Notes under the pieces: generated by a model
Told to the model about the DNA's origin: nothing
What the model saw: only the letters and a program-made list of their open reading frames with translations
Database searches by the model: none
Program-made: the position numbers and the translations under genes
Shown: one piece after another, positions 1 through 9,741 of the stretch
How the letters are laid out: the number at the start of each line of letters is the position of its first letter
Numbering within the stretch: the stretch's first letter is position 1
Assembly (NCBI RefSeq): GCF_018325905.1
Contig: NZ_AP021901.1
Coordinates: 4,154,001 to 4,218,000, forward strand
From: Pseudomonas sp. St316
GTDB taxonomy: Bacteria > Pseudomonadota > Gammaproteobacteria > Pseudomonadales > Pseudomonadaceae
Length of the DNA: 64,000 nt
Direction: 5' to 3'

Positions 1-267
1 GTACGCCTCAACGTTCAGTGCCGCGACCTTCAGGTCACGATTATTGATCAAGGCGGTCTGGATCAATCGCTGCAATGCCGGATCGTGGAAAAACTCGCGC
101 CACCCCTGCTCCACAGCGGCCTGGTCGGCAGCGTTGGTTGCCTGATAGGCAGAACCCTGCGGATATTGCGCCGCAACTGGAGCCTGCGGTCGCTGATACT
201 CAGGGATCAGTGAGCAACCACTCAGAACAGCGGCGCTGATCGCGAGACCGATTAAAGAGCGAGTCAT
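1..267 (-). CDS. RND efflux outer-membrane factor lipoprotein (OprM/TtgC-type), 5' part only
   Basis: N-terminal 89 codons of an OprM-family outer-membrane channel; the rest lies beyond the window edge. The start at 267 gives a lipoprotein signal with lipobox LSGC (Cys18), followed by the IPEYQRP and [15 protein letters not shown] stretches typical of NodT/OprM proteins. The product would be a lipid-anchored trimer forming the exit duct of the efflux pump. Its start codon overlaps the pump gene's stop by four bases, so the two are translationally coupled in the order adaptor-pump-channel. A close substrate assignment is not possible from this fragment. Confidence 0.9.
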   Translation of the reverse strand, partial: MTRSLIGLAISAAVLSGCSLIPEYQRPQAPVAAQYPQGSAYQATNAADQAAVEQGWREFFHDPALQRLIQTALINNRDLKVAALNVEAY

Positions 268-3200
268 TGGCCTGCCTCCTCACGCATAGCAGTTTCGTCC
301 TGCTTCTTGCGGCTGCCTTTAAACAAGGTTGAAACGGAAACGAAGAACAGGGGAACCCAAAAAATCGCCAGAACGGTGGCCGTTATCATGCCGCCGATCA
401 CCCCCGTGCCGATGGCGTGCTGACTGCCAGAGCCGGCTCCGCTGGAAATGGTCAGAGGCAGCACACCGAGAATGAATGCCAAGGACGTCATGACGATCGG
501 ACGCAGACGCATACGACAAGCCTCGACCGTCGCTTCAAGCAACGGTTGACCTTTCTCATTCAATTCCTTGGCAAACTCGACGATCAGGATCGCATTCTTC
601 GCCGCCAACCCCACCGTCACCAACAGACCCACTTGGAAGAACACGTCGTTGGACAGTCCCCGCAATGCCGTGGCCATCAGCGCGCCGATTACCCCAAGAG
701 GCACGACCAAGATGACCGCAATCGGAATCGACCAGCTTTCATAGAGTGCCGCCAGACATAGAAACACGACGAGAATCGACAGCGCATACAGAGCCGGCGC
801 TTGTGATCCTGAAAGACGCTCTTCATAGGACAACCCGGTAAAAGAGATGCCTACGCCGGGCGGCAGTTGCGCTGCAATTCGCTCGACTTCCGCCATCGCC
901 TGGCCAGAGCTGTAACCCGGGGCGGGAGTCCCAAGAATTTGCTCGGCAGGGACGCCGTTGTAGCGTGACAGTTTTGGTGAGCCGAAGATCCACTCGGCAC
1001 TCGCAAATGCCGAGAACGGGACCATCTGACCTTGGTTGTTACGCACGAACCATTTACTCAGATCCTCTGCGGTGCTGCGCGAGTCAGGTTGACCCTGTAC
1101 ATAAACCCGCTTAACTCGGCCGCGATCAACGAAATCGTTCACATAACTACTGCCGTATGCCACTGACAGCGTGGTGTTGATATCGGCCAGAGAAATGCCC
1201 ATCGCCCGTGCACGCTCGTCGTCGATGGTCAGGTGGTACTGTGGCTCGTCGGCCAAGCCGTTTGGGCGAACGCCAGCGAGGACCGGGCTCTGGGCAGCTA
1301 GCTCAAGAAACTTGCCGCGTGCCTCCATGAGTTTTTGATGACCCACGCTATCTTGGTCCTGCAGGTAGAAATCGAAGCCGGTGGCGTTACCCAACTCCAG
1401 TACCGATGGCGGAACCACCGCATATACCAGGGCGTCGCGGTACTTCAGGAACTCTTGCTGGGCACGCTGGGCAATTTTGAACACAGTATTGTCACTGTCT
1501 CGTTCATCCCATGGCTTCAGGTTGACGAACGCGATCCCTGAATTCTGCCCGCGGCCCGCAAAATTGAAGCCGTTAACAGTGAACACTGTAGCAACGGCTT
1601 TACCTTCTCCGTGCTCTTTGTCCAGCAGGTATTGAGTCATGCGATCAAGCACTTTTTGCGTGCTCTCAGCCGAGCTGTTGGCCGGCGTCTGCACCTGCGT
1701 GAAAATCAAACCCTGGTCTTCATCGGGCAGGAACGAGGTCGGTATCCGGGCGAACATCCAGATCGTGCCGGCGACGATTACCAGGTAAACCATAAAGCCC
1801 GGCACCCTATGCCGGATGATCTGGCCTACGCCCTGCTCATATCCGTTGACGCAGGCATCGAACCGTCTGTTGAACCATCCAAAAAAACCGCGCTTGGGCT
1901 GACCGTGCTTTGTCGGATCGATGGGCTTGAGCAGCGTGGCGCAAAGCGCCGGGGTGAATACCAAAGCAACAAATACCGAAAGCGCCATGGCCGATACGAT
2001 AGTGATCGAGAACTGCCGGTAGATCACGCCAGTGGAGCCACCAAAGAAAGCCATGGGCAACAGCACCGCCGAAAGCACCAAGGCAATACCCACCAGCGCT
2101 CCCTGGATCTGCCCCATCGATTTGCGCGTGGCCTCCCTGGGTGACAGGTGCTCCTGCGCCATCACCCGTTCGACGTTTTCAACCACCACAATCGCATCGT
2201 CGACGAGTAATCCAATCGCCAGGATCATGCCGAACATGGTCAAGGTATTGATAGAGAAGCCGGCTGCGGCAAGGACGCCGAAGGTACCTAACAACACAAC
2301 GGGCACTGTCAACGTCGTAATGATGGTGGCGCGCAGATTTTGCAAAAAAAGCAGCATGACCAGAAAGACCAGAACCACCGCCTCGCCCAGTGTATGCATC
2401 ACTCCGCTGATGGATTCGGTGACCACCGGCGTCGTGTCATACGGGTACACCGCTTCAATTCCGGCCGGGAAGAATGGTTTCAGTCGGTCGACCGTGGCGC
2501 GAATCGCCTTGGCGGTATCAAGGGCGTTGGCGCCTGTGGCCAAGCGGATGGCGATACCCGAGGCAGGCTTGCCATTGGCTTGGGCGTTGATGCTGTAGTT
2601 TTCACCGCCCAAACTGATATCAGCCACATCACTCAGGCGCACCTGGGAGCCGTCGCTATTGACCTTAAGCAAAATGTCACCAAATTGCTCGGAGGTCTGC
2701 AGTCGCGTCTTGCCGATGATAGTTGCGGTAAACACCGTACCTTTGCGCGCAGGAAGACCACCGATCGTGCCCGAAGCCACCTGTACGTTCTGCGCCTCAA
2801 TCGCCTCGGTCACGTCGACTGGCGTCAACTGGAACTGGTTCAGTTTGGCCGGGTCCAGCCAGACTCGCATGGCGTATTGCGTGCCCCAAATCTGAAAGTC
2901 GCCAACACCTGAAGTCCTCGAAATCGGGTCCTGGATATTTGAGACGATGTAGTTGGATAGGTCCTCCTTGGTGTGTTTTCCATCGGTGGAAACCAGACCG
3001 ATGAACATCATGAAATTCTGTTGGAATTTTGTGACGCGCAGCCCTTGCTGCTGCACTTCCTGCGGCAACAGCGGCGTGGCTAGGTTCAGCTTGTTCTGCA
3101 CCTGAACCTGGGCAATATCAGGGTTGGTGCCCTGGTTGAAAGTAACGATGATTCGCATGCTGCCATCGGCGTTACTCTCCGAAGAGATGTAGCGAAGGTT

Positions 3201-3419
3201 GTCGATGCCGTTCATCTGCTGTTCGATCACTTGCACGACCGTATCTTGCACTGTCTGCGCGGAAGCACCGGGATAAGAAACCTGAATCGCGACAGCGGGT
3301 GGTGCGATGTCAGGGTACTGATTGATCGGCAAATTGAGGATCGACAATGCCCCAACGAGCATGATGATCAGTGCAAGCACCCACGCGAAGATCGGTCTAT
3401 CAATAAAATACTTCGACAT
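264..3419 (-). CDS. RND multidrug efflux pump, inner-membrane transporter (HAE1 family, MexB/TtgB-like)
   Basis: Proton-driven inner-membrane exporter of hydrophobic compounds, 1051 residues, the usual length for AcrB/MexB proteins. It starts [20 protein letters not shown] (first membrane helix) and carries the transmembrane proton-relay residues: the Asp-Asp pair in [14 protein letters not shown] near residue 407 and the Lys in [13 protein letters not shown] near 940. Two large periplasmic loops and about twelve helices are implied by the hydrophobic pattern. It lies three bases after the adaptor gene and overlaps the channel gene. The pump family is certain; which named system it is closest to (MexB, TtgB, EmhB, SrpB) is not decidable here. 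Confidence 0.95.
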   Translation of the reverse strand: MSKYFIDRPIFAWVLALIIMLVGALSILNLPINQYPDIAPPAVAIQVSYPGASAQTVQDTVVQVIEQQMNGIDNLRYISSESNADGSMRIIVTFNQGTNPDIAQVQVQNKLNLATPLLPQEVQQQGLRVTKFQQNFMMFIGLVSTDGKHTKEDLSNYIVSNIQDPISRTSGVGDFQIWGTQYAMRVWLDPAKLNQFQLTPVDVTEAIEAQNVQVASGTIGGLPARKGTVFTATIIGKTRLQTSEQFGDILLKVNSDGSQVRLSDVADISLGGENYSINAQANGKPASGIAIRLATGANALDTAKAIRATVDRLKPFFPAGIEAVYPYDTTPVVTESISGVMHTLGEAVVLVFLVMLLFLQNLRATIITTLTVPVVLLGTFGVLAAAGFSINTLTMFGMILAIGLLVDDAIVVVENVERVMAQEHLSPREATRKSMGQIQGALVGIALVLSAVLLPMAFFGGSTGVIYRQFSITIVSAMALSVFVALVFTPALCATLLKPIDPTKHGQPKRGFFGWFNRRFDACVNGYEQGVGQIIRHRVPGFMVYLVIVAGTIWMFARIPTSFLPDEDQGLIFTQVQTPANSSAESTQKVLDRMTQYLLDKEHGEGKAVATVFTVNGFNFAGRGQNSGIAFVNLKPWDERDSDNTVFKIAQRAQQEFLKYRDALVYAVVPPSVLELGNATGFDFYLQDQDSVGHQKLMEARGKFLELAAQSPVLAGVRPNGLADEPQYHLTIDDERARAMGISLADINTTLSVAYGSSYVNDFVDRGRVKRVYVQGQPDSRSTAEDLSKWFVRNNQGQMVPFSAFASAEWIFGSPKLSRYNGVPAEQILGTPAPGYSSGQAMAEVERIAAQLPPGVGISFTGLSYEERLSGSQAPALYALSILVVFLCLAALYESWSIPIAVILVVPLGVIGALMATALRGLSNDVFFQVGLLVTVGLAAKNAILIVEFAKELNEKGQPLLEATVEACRMRLRPIVMTSLAFILGVLPLTISSGAGSGSQHAIGTGVIGGMITATVLAIFWVPLFFVSVSTLFKGSRKKQDETAMREEAGQ

Positions 3420-3422
3420 GGT

Positions 3423-4571
3423 CTACTCCGCCTTAGCGCTGGTGTTTAGCGCTACAGGGGCTCTGTTCGCCTCATCTGTCATCGCTTCCTGAGCGACCAC
3501 GGTGATCCCCGGCTTAATGAACTGAAGCCCTTCGACGATGATTTTTTCCCCGGCGCGCAAGCCGCTTTCCACCAGCACATTCGCACCGACGGTGCGGCCA
3601 ACCTTGAGCTGGCGTTGCTCGACTTTGTTATCGGCGGTAACGACCATGGCGGTCGGGGTGCCCTTGAGATCCCGGGTCACACCAATCTGTGGAGCAAGAA
3701 TGGCCTGCTCGGCGACCCCCTCCTGCAACCGCGCATGCACAAAAATCCCGGGCAGCAGCAAGTGATCGGGGTTGGGGAACACGGCGCGCAGGGTGACCGA
3801 GCCGGTTGCTTCGTCGACCGAGACTTCTGAAAACTCCAGCGAACCCTGCAGCGGATACTGGCTACCGTCCTGAAGTGTCAGGCTAACTTTCGCAGCCTTA
3901 TCAGCAGTTTTCTGCAACTGCCCGCTTTCAAGAGCCCGACGCAGTTTGAGCACCTCGCCATAAGGCTGAGTGACATCGACATAAATGGGGTCGAGTTGCT
4001 GGATAATCGCAAGGGGGGCTGCTTGGCCATTAGAAACTAGCGCACCTTCGGTCACAGCCGAACGTCCAATTCGCCCGCTGATGGGCGCGAACATTTTGGT
4101 ATATCTCAGATTGATCTGGGCGCCCTTGACTTGTGCCTCTGCCTGCATCTGCTGAGATCGAGCAGTGTCATACTCCTGCTTGCTCACCGCCTGCTCATCG
4201 ATCAGTTGCCGATACCGGGTGGTCAGCGAGCGAGATTGCTCCAAACTGGCCTGCGCACTGGCGAGCGTCACCTCGTAAGTTGATGGATCGATCTGATAAA
4301 GCTGCTGACCAGCCTTGATATCCGCGCCTTCCTTGAACAAGCGTTTCAGGACGATGCCATCCACCTGCGGCCGAACCTCAGCAAGTCGATAGGCACTGGT
4401 ACGCCCGGGCAGGTCGTTAAACAAGGTCACAGCCTGAGGTTTCAGGGTCACCACGCTGACTTGGGGGGCTTGCACCGGCGCAGTAGCAGCCTGCTCGTTG
4501 TTGCATCCACTGAGCATCGTGGCAAAAGCAATGGCGGTTACCAAAGCAGGATAGATAGGCTTGAATGGCAT
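3423..4571 (-). CDS. RND efflux periplasmic adaptor lipoprotein (MexA/TtgA-like)
   Basis: Membrane-fusion protein linking the inner-membrane pump to the outer-membrane channel. I place the start at 4571 (382 residues) because it has a GAGGA ribosome site and gives a lipoprotein signal ending MLSGC (Cys23); a longer frame to 4706 adds a sequence unlike the family. The lipoyl/hairpin region (RPQVDGIVLKRLFKEGADIKAGQ, then an alpha-helical hairpin about residues 95-165) and the downstream beta-barrel match the HlyD/AcrA family. First gene of the efflux operon. No TetR or MarR repressor gene lies next to it, which differs from mexR/ttgR loci. Confidence 0.93.
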   Translation of the reverse strand: MPFKPIYPALVTAIAFATMLSGCNNEQAATAPVQAPQVSVVTLKPQAVTLFNDLPGRTSAYRLAEVRPQVDGIVLKRLFKEGADIKAGQQLYQIDPSTYEVTLASAQASLEQSRSLTTRYRQLIDEQAVSKQEYDTARSQQMQAEAQVKGAQINLRYTKMFAPISGRIGRSAVTEGALVSNGQAAPLAIIQQLDPIYVDVTQPYGEVLKLRRALESGQLQKTADKAAKVSLTLQDGSQYPLQGSLEFSEVSVDEATGSVTLRAVFPNPDHLLLPGIFVHARLQEGVAEQAILAPQIGVTRDLKGTPTAMVVTADNKVEQRQLKVGRTVGANVLVESGLRAGEKIIVEGLQFIKPGITVVAQEAMTDEANRAPVALNTSAKAE

Positions 4572-4737
4572 AAAGTCCTCGAACACAGCGCTGAAAAATG
4601 CGCGCATGAGTTTGCAAACTGCCGCAGCACAGGCTGAAACAGCTGCTGGTGGCAATGGGAGAAAGAGTTCGGCAAGTACGCGCAAGAAGCGCGGTGCGAA
4701 GATCAAGCTTATTGACCGGGTTAATAAACCCGATGAG

Positions 4738-4782
4738 CCAATGCGCTGCGCATTGGATTGTTATGTAGGCATGCTAACAATC
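4738..4782. promoter_or_regulatory. Paired inverted repeats upstream of the efflux operon (candidate operator)
   Basis: Two adjoining perfect dyads lie about 170-210 bases upstream of the adaptor start. The first (4738-4756) has 9-base arms CCAATGCGC/GCGCATTGG around one base. The second (4756-4782) has 8-base arms GATTGTTA/TAACAATC separated by 11 bases. Their location suggests repressor binding sites for the efflux promoter, but the regulator is not encoded beside them and no family-specific operator was recognised. Confidence 0.4.
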
Positions 4783-5001
4783 GAGGGGCCTGAGGATTAG
4801 CCCGACTTTACTGAAATCACCAATGAGTGATATTCAGCAATAAAATGGTTTCAGAATTTTGCAGATTACTCACAACGCTCTATATCCAGCGATTAACGCA
4901 GGACAGCATTTCGATTAGTGAGTTTTGATCAGCTTTGGCCTCTAATGCGTGCAGCGCATCGGCGAGGCTCATATCCTGCAGGAGCTTCCAACTCAAGTCT
5001 T
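4783..5001. other. Non-coding gap between efflux operon and xdhC
   Basis: The stretch from the efflux promoter region to the restored xdhC stop contains no convincing gene. A short open minus-strand stretch ending near 4898 (containing WKLLQDMSLADALHAL) reads like protein but has no start and overlaps the out-of-frame xdhC tail; it was not recognised. Confidence 0.3.
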
Positions 5002-5141
5002 CTACGACTCTGCCATGGATAATTCACGGGAACATCTGGGCTCAAGCTGACCAGTTTCGTGGATCGTTGACGTCCGCAACTTCAGACTTCCACCCGCTCG
5101 CCCATTCAGGACGGCCTGCATCTCCCCAAGCACCGCCATCG

Positions 5142-6179
5142 CTACACTTTCAGGGGTGTCCCCCCCAAATCCAATCCCATTGGATAGTGCAATCGGTCCA
5201 GCGCAGGCAGGCTGTTTGTCTGTCGCGTTATTTCATCAAGCAGACGCTCGGTCCGATCACGCGGCCCGAGCTGACCGATGTAACGGGGATTACCTTGTAA
5301 CGCGCCTTTCAACCAATGCGCATCCTGGCTCAGGCTATGGGACATTACCGCCACACACGCCCCCTCCACGAACTTTCGAAATTCGAAAGGCCCGCCTATA
5401 TCGGCGCTCAACACCCGATCCGCTTCGGGAAAACGTTCCGGACGGGCAAAATGTGGGCGACTATCAACAACGGTGACATGCCACCCCAAGATTTTTGCGA
5501 TCCGTACCAACGGCTGCGCATCATGGCCCGCCCCAAAGATCATCAGACGCGGTGGTGGCGCGACGTATTCTAGAAAAACCTCTACCTCTGCGTAGCCTTC
5601 GGTATAGCGTTGCCGCGTAGATTTTTGCTGGTCCAATGTGAGACGCAGATCAGCGGTAATTCGCTCGTTCAGTGCAGGATGGTAGAGTCCCCCGAAGGGC
5701 GCTGCGCCAGATTCCAGGAACACACGGTCTCCAACATCTGCACGGCTATTGCGTGAGCCCGCTATTACCGTTGCGATCGCCACGGGTCTCTGGTTGTTTC
5801 TTACTTTGCGTAACGCATCAAGCACAGCGCATTGCTTTGCAACTGGTATTCGCTCAAACAACACATACACCTTGCCGTTGCAGCCCAGCCCGAAACCAAG
5901 GGACTCTTCACCGCCCTCTTCGTCTGTGGCCTCAGCCGTGCTGTAGCTACGAATCACAGGGCCCGACTCACTTAGCCACCAAGCCTTTCGCACCACATCA
6001 GCCTCCAAACAGCCACCACTGATAGTGCCCTCCGGACGTCCATATTGTGAAACGAGCATGCGCGCCCCCGGACGGCGATACGCCGAACCCTCGACTTTCA
6101 CAACGGTGGCGAGTACAGACTCTCGACCCTCGTTCTGCTCGGCCTGGATGGCATCGAGCAATGCGTTCAAACTGGACAT
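5142..6179 (-). CDS. XdhC/CoxI-family molybdoenzyme maturation protein, C-terminus lost by frameshift
   Basis: XdhC-family proteins bind molybdenum cofactor and help insert it into xanthine-dehydrogenase-type enzymes. The N-terminal domain shows GSAYRRPGARM and the GGCLEADV motif; the C-terminal Rossmann domain shows IFGAGHDAQPL and VVDSRPHFA. The start at 6179 is preferred over 6230 because it has GGAGAG at the right spacing. The frame stops at 5142 just after MGLDLGG. One base added in the seven-base G run (5160-5166) restores the family ending DTPESVAMAVLGEMQAVLNG and runs to 5002. No molybdoenzyme subunits lie nearby; the neighbour is a LysR regulator. Confidence 0.85.
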   Translation of the reverse strand: MSSLNALLDAIQAEQNEGRESVLATVVKVEGSAYRRPGARMLVSQYGRPEGTISGGCLEADVVRKAWWLSESGPVIRSYSTAEATDEEGGEESLGFGLGCNGKVYVLFERIPVAKQCAVLDALRKVRNNQRPVAIATVIAGSRNSRADVGDRVFLESGAAPFGGLYHPALNERITADLRLTLDQQKSTRQRYTEGYAEVEVFLEYVAPPPRLMIFGAGHDAQPLVRIAKILGWHVTVVDSRPHFARPERFPEADRVLSADIGGPFEFRKFVEGACVAVMSHSLSQDAHWLKGALQGNPRYIGQLGPRDRTERLLDEITRQTNSLPALDRLHYPMGLDLGGTPLKV

Positions 6180-6230
6180 ATCAGATATCTCTCCCAAAGC
6201 GAATCCGGCGAAGTCGCTGTCGATCGCCAA

Positions 6231-7136
6231 CTATCCAAGCGGGCGCAACTCTCTGATCAAGTCGATCAGCAAACGTAGCGTGATCGGCACCTGCCGGTAG
6301 CTTGAGTAATAGATATGGAAGCCTGGACCGACACTGACCCAATCCTCCAAAACCACTTGTAACGTTCCTTCTGCTATAAGCGGCGCGACAATGGGTTCGG
6401 CACAATAAGTCAGCCCGGCGCCCTGGGTGACCATGGCGAGCATCATCCGCGTCTCATCCAGCACCACATTACCGGACACTGGGATCTCTAATTTTTCACC
6501 CTCTTTCTCAAACTCCCAGTTGTACATCCGGCCGTTGCCTAGCCGAAACCTTAAACAACTGTGCTGTTTCAAATCCTCGGGATGCAGCGGCATGCCACAT
6601 CGGTCGAGGTAATCGGGGGTTCCTACCACGACCCATCGAACAGGGGGGGAAAGGCTTTGGGCAATCATGCCTTCAGGTACGGTAGCGCCGTACCTGATCC
6701 CAGCGTCGAAGCCTCCTTCAACAATGTCCACCATACTGTTGGTGGTTGAGACTTCCACTTCGATATCGGGATAACGATGAGCAAATGTCGATAAAACAGG
6801 TGCCAACAAAAGGAGCGCCGCGTCACTGAAAACATTCAGCCGTATACGACCAGTGGGCTCATCACGGAACTTATTCAACAACTCAATAGCCTGGTCGATT
6901 TTGTCGACAGGTTCGCTTATCAATGCCAGCAGTTCCTCACCGGCTGCCGTCAGGGTGACGCTGCGGGTCGTGCGATTGAGCAAACGAACCCCCAATCTCG
7001 CCTCCAGCCCCTTGATCGCATGACTCAGCGCAGATGCACTTATCCCTACTTCAACACCCGCACGACTGAAGCTGGAATGGCGGGCGACAGCTAAAAAGTA
7101 GATAAAATCGCCAAAGTTGGCACGAGTCAGCTGCAT
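6231..7136 (-). CDS. LysR-family transcriptional regulator
   Basis: A 301-residue LysR-type regulator: N-terminal winged helix-turn-helix about residues 8-68 (SFSRAGVEVGISASALSHAIKGLEARLGVRLLNRTTR, shown here only as position) and a substrate-binding-like effector domain from about 95 with the DAGIRYG motif. This CrgA/DsdC-like subgroup commonly represses or activates adjacent oxidoreductase genes. It is co-directional with the xdhC-like gene 51 bases downstream, so the two may share a transcript. The effector is unknown. Confidence 0.9.
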   Translation of the reverse strand: MQLTRANFGDFIYFLAVARHSSFSRAGVEVGISASALSHAIKGLEARLGVRLLNRTTRSVTLTAAGEELLALISEPVDKIDQAIELLNKFRDEPTGRIRLNVFSDAALLLLAPVLSTFAHRYPDIEVEVSTTNSMVDIVEGGFDAGIRYGATVPEGMIAQSLSPPVRWVVVGTPDYLDRCGMPLHPEDLKQHSCLRFRLGNGRMYNWEFEKEGEKLEIPVSGNVVLDETRMMLAMVTQGAGLTYCAEPIVAPLIAEGTLQVVLEDWVSVGPGFHIYYSSYRQVPITLRLLIDLIRELRPLG

Positions 7137-7238
7137 GAGTTCTCTGCCATTGGTGTGAAACGTATGAACGAAAGGACCTCTCCCGCCCCCTGCGCCACAG
7201 ACAGTTTTTGCCGGCGTGGTTCTGACTGTTTTGGAGTA

Positions 7239-7592
7239 TCACTCATCGACCAAGGTGATCGTTACTTCAAGGGACCCAGGACGCGCGAGTATTCCCAGGC
7301 CGGAATCAATCCTGCCGAGTTTGATAAGGTCGCTCGAATACTTGAACCCTTTATGAAAAATGGCGAGATTTCCCCAAGGCGCATAGAAGGCAATGTCACC
7401 CGCCGAAGGCGTGAACCCAGCTGGCGCGCCCTGTGTCGATAATGGCTCGGGCAGTACGCTGATCTTCTCGGTCGAGGCGTAGTCGTCCAGTGTCAGTTTC
7501 ATCGGCAGCTGTTTAACGAAATCTATGGAGGAATCGTTGTTGTCGAGCGTTGCCGTAACCGGACCGCCTGAAACATCGATGCGTATTTTCAT
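7239..7592 (-). CDS. Cyclophilin-like fold protein (Cyclophil_like2/DUF-type)
   Basis: Small protein of 117 residues that begins MKIRIDVSGGPVTATLDNN and contains DFVKQLPMKLTLDDYASTEKI and the GDIAFYAPWGNLAIFHKGF stretch, the pattern of the compact beta-barrel cyclophilin-like family found beside LysR genes and flavodoxins. The start at 7592 has GTGGAG seven bases upstream and is better than the upstream alternative at 7628. No signal peptide. Enzymatic activity is not established for these proteins. It sits between two LysR genes on the same strand. Confidence 0.75.
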   Translation of the reverse strand: MKIRIDVSGGPVTATLDNNDSSIDFVKQLPMKLTLDDYASTEKISVLPEPLSTQGAPAGFTPSAGDIAFYAPWGNLAIFHKGFKYSSDLIKLGRIDSGLGILARPGSLEVTITLVDE

Positions 7593-7752
7593 AGTTGCTC
7601 CACTTTGCTCCGATGGGCTGCGGGGCACGCCCTACCCCCGACCCGAATTGATCTGACAGCCAAATTGCTTTCCCGCCAGAAGGTATCAGCTGACAGAAAA
7701 ACTGAAATACCTCGCAGCGATTGAAGTCATGAATGAGATTTATCAATCGTCC

Positions 7753-8640
7753 TTACACACGCAGTGCATTCATAACCAGCGTGAAGGCCCGCGACGGCTG
7801 CCTGCGACTTGGGTAATACAAATGGTACCCCGGGAAGGGGGCACACCAATCTTCCAGCACACGAACCAGGCGGCCATTTTCCAGATGCGGTGCGAATTCT
7901 TCTTCAGGAAGATAGGCGATGCCCAGGCCGGCCAAGGCTGCATCCACCATGCTGGGAGAGGTGTTGAAAACGAGCTGGCCATCCACTCGTACGTTTAACA
8001 GTTGGCCACGACGCTCAAACTCCCAAACGTATAGCCCCCCTGCTGTTTGCATACGCTGATTGATACAACTGTGCTTTAGCAGGTCCCGTGGATTTTTGGG
8101 CGTTGGATGCCTTTCGAAATACATCGGGGAGGCCGCAGCGGCCATGCGCAGTTGAGGACCGATGGGTACCGCAACCATATCCTTGTCGATGGTATCGCCC
8201 ATACGCACGCCTGCATCGAAACGGTCGGCGACGATGTCTCGAAAACCATAATTGATATCGAACTCTATCTTGATATCCGGATAATCGAGCAAAAGCGGCG
8301 TGAGCTTGGGAAGCAAATGTGCTCGAAGAATGTGCTCACCACAGGTGATGCGCACGGTGCCGGCGGGTTTATCGCGCATCTCGGTCAGTTCGTCGAGTTC
8401 TGCCTCGATTTCGTCAAAGCGGTGACCAATGGCTTTTAGTAAACGCTCGCCCGCTGCCGTAGGCGATACGCTACGGGTGGTTCGTGTAAGCAAGCGAATC
8501 TCCAGCCTGGCCTCTAACCCGCTCATTGCCTGGCTGAGGGCAGATTGAGTCACGCCCAGTACGGAAGCTGCCCGCGTGAAGCTGCCTTCACGGGCAATCG
8601 TTACGAACGATAAGAGATCATTGAGGTTACGTCTGACCAT
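7753..8640 (-). CDS. LysR-family transcriptional regulator
   Basis: A 295-residue LysR protein with the N-terminal helix-turn-helix (NDLLSFVTIAREGSFTRAA onward) and effector domain with the DAGVRMGD motif, of the same subgroup as the regulator at 6231-7136. It diverges from the SDR gene at 8829, and the 188-base gap between them probably holds both promoters, so this cluster is the likely target. Ends in the string NALRV directly before a segment that is repeated in diverged form near 25.5 kb. Confidence 0.9.
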   Translation of the reverse strand: MVRRNLNDLLSFVTIAREGSFTRAASVLGVTQSALSQAMSGLEARLEIRLLTRTTRSVSPTAAGERLLKAIGHRFDEIEAELDELTEMRDKPAGTVRITCGEHILRAHLLPKLTPLLLDYPDIKIEFDINYGFRDIVADRFDAGVRMGDTIDKDMVAVPIGPQLRMAAAASPMYFERHPTPKNPRDLLKHSCINQRMQTAGGLYVWEFERRGQLLNVRVDGQLVFNTSPSMVDAALAGLGIAYLPEEEFAPHLENGRLVRVLEDWCAPFPGYHLYYPSRRQPSRAFTLVMNALRV

Positions 8641-8828
8641 CGCCCAAGTCTCTCATAAATCATTAATTAGCAGGCCTTATAGCCCCTTTAAGGACTGATT
8701 AGCTAGTCGCGCCGAAGGGGGCCGGTTACATTAACAACCTCTTTTTAACCAACCCTTCGTTATATTCAGCGCGAGCGATCGCCATGGCGCTTGGGACGAG
8801 AGGCGCGAAGCGACCCGAGGGGACGTGC

Positions 8829-9719
8829 ATGGATCGTAGAGACTTTCTCATCAGAGGCGCCGGACTGGGTTCGGCGTTGATCGCAGGCTCACTTCTGGAA
8901 GCAACGGCATCCTGGGCAGAGGCCCCAACCAATTCCCGAAGGGAGGCTCCCGCGTCCAACGCACAACGGGACAACAGTGCAAGCGGCAAAGCCCGCGTAT
9001 TCATTACCGGCTCGGCCGATGGACTGGGCCATGCCACCGCCAAGACCCTGCTTGCCCAAGGCCACGAGGTTGTCGTGCATGTGCGCTCCCCTGCCCGGTT
9101 GTCTGCCGTGCAAGAACTGGTGGACCAGGGCGCCATCGCCACAGTCGGCGACTTGGGCGATCTTGAACAGATTCGCGACCTTGCCCGTCAGGTCAATGCC
9201 ATCGGCGCGATGGATGCCATTGTCCACAACGCTGGCATCCTCAGCGGGGCGCAACTGCTGGTCGTCAACGTCGTCGCCCCCTATATGCTCACGGCCCTGA
9301 TTCAGCGCCCCAAGCGTCTGATCTACCTGAGTAGCAGCATGCATAGGGGGGGACGAGCCAGCCTGACGGGATTGGACTGGTCGGGCAGCACCCCCACAGG
9401 CAGCTACTCGGACAGCAAGCTCTTTGTAACCGCACTCGCAGCAGCCGTTGCGCGGTTGTACCCCGACGTCCTCAGTAATGCGGTCGATCCGGGCTGGGTC
9501 CCAACGAAGATGGGAGGTCCCAACGCACCTGACGATCTGCGCCTGGGACACCTGACCCAGGAATGGCTTGCCACCAGCAATGATCCTGAGGCACTCACCA
9601 GCGGCGGCTATTGGCACCATCAGCAACGCGAACAGCCGCATTCCGCGGTCCAAGACTCCCGATTCCAAGATTTGCTGCTGGCTGAACTCACGCGCGCCAG
9701 CGGCACGAACCTGTCGTGA
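8829..9719 (+). CDS. Short-chain dehydrogenase/reductase with Tat-type signal peptide
   Basis: NAD(P)-dependent oxidoreductase, 296 residues. The start at 8829 follows GAGGGG and gives MDRRDFLIRGAGLGSALIAG, a twin-arginine signal, so the enzyme may be exported folded. The Rossmann motif TGSADGLG is near residue 60, NAG near 120 and the catalytic YSDSK further on. First gene of a co-directional cluster with the MBL-fold hydrolase 22 bases downstream. The substrate is unknown. A Tat signal on a soluble NAD(P) enzyme is unusual because such cofactors are mainly cytoplasmic. Confidence 0.85.
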   Translation: MDRRDFLIRGAGLGSALIAGSLLEATASWAEAPTNSRREAPASNAQRDNSASGKARVFITGSADGLGHATAKTLLAQGHEVVVHVRSPARLSAVQELVDQGAIATVGDLGDLEQIRDLARQVNAIGAMDAIVHNAGILSGAQLLVVNVVAPYMLTALIQRPKRLIYLSSSMHRGGRASLTGLDWSGSTPTGSYSDSKLFVTALAAAVARLYPDVLSNAVDPGWVPTKMGGPNAPDDLRLGHLTQEWLATSNDPEALTSGGYWHHQQREQPHSAVQDSRFQDLLLAELTRASGTNLS

Positions 9720-9741
9720 CCACCTCCACGGTAACTACTGC

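Noticed and set aside
4714..4735. GGGTTAATAAACCC near-palindrome before the efflux operon
   Set aside because: The core is imperfect and only five to six bases pair; not strong enough beside the two perfect dyads.
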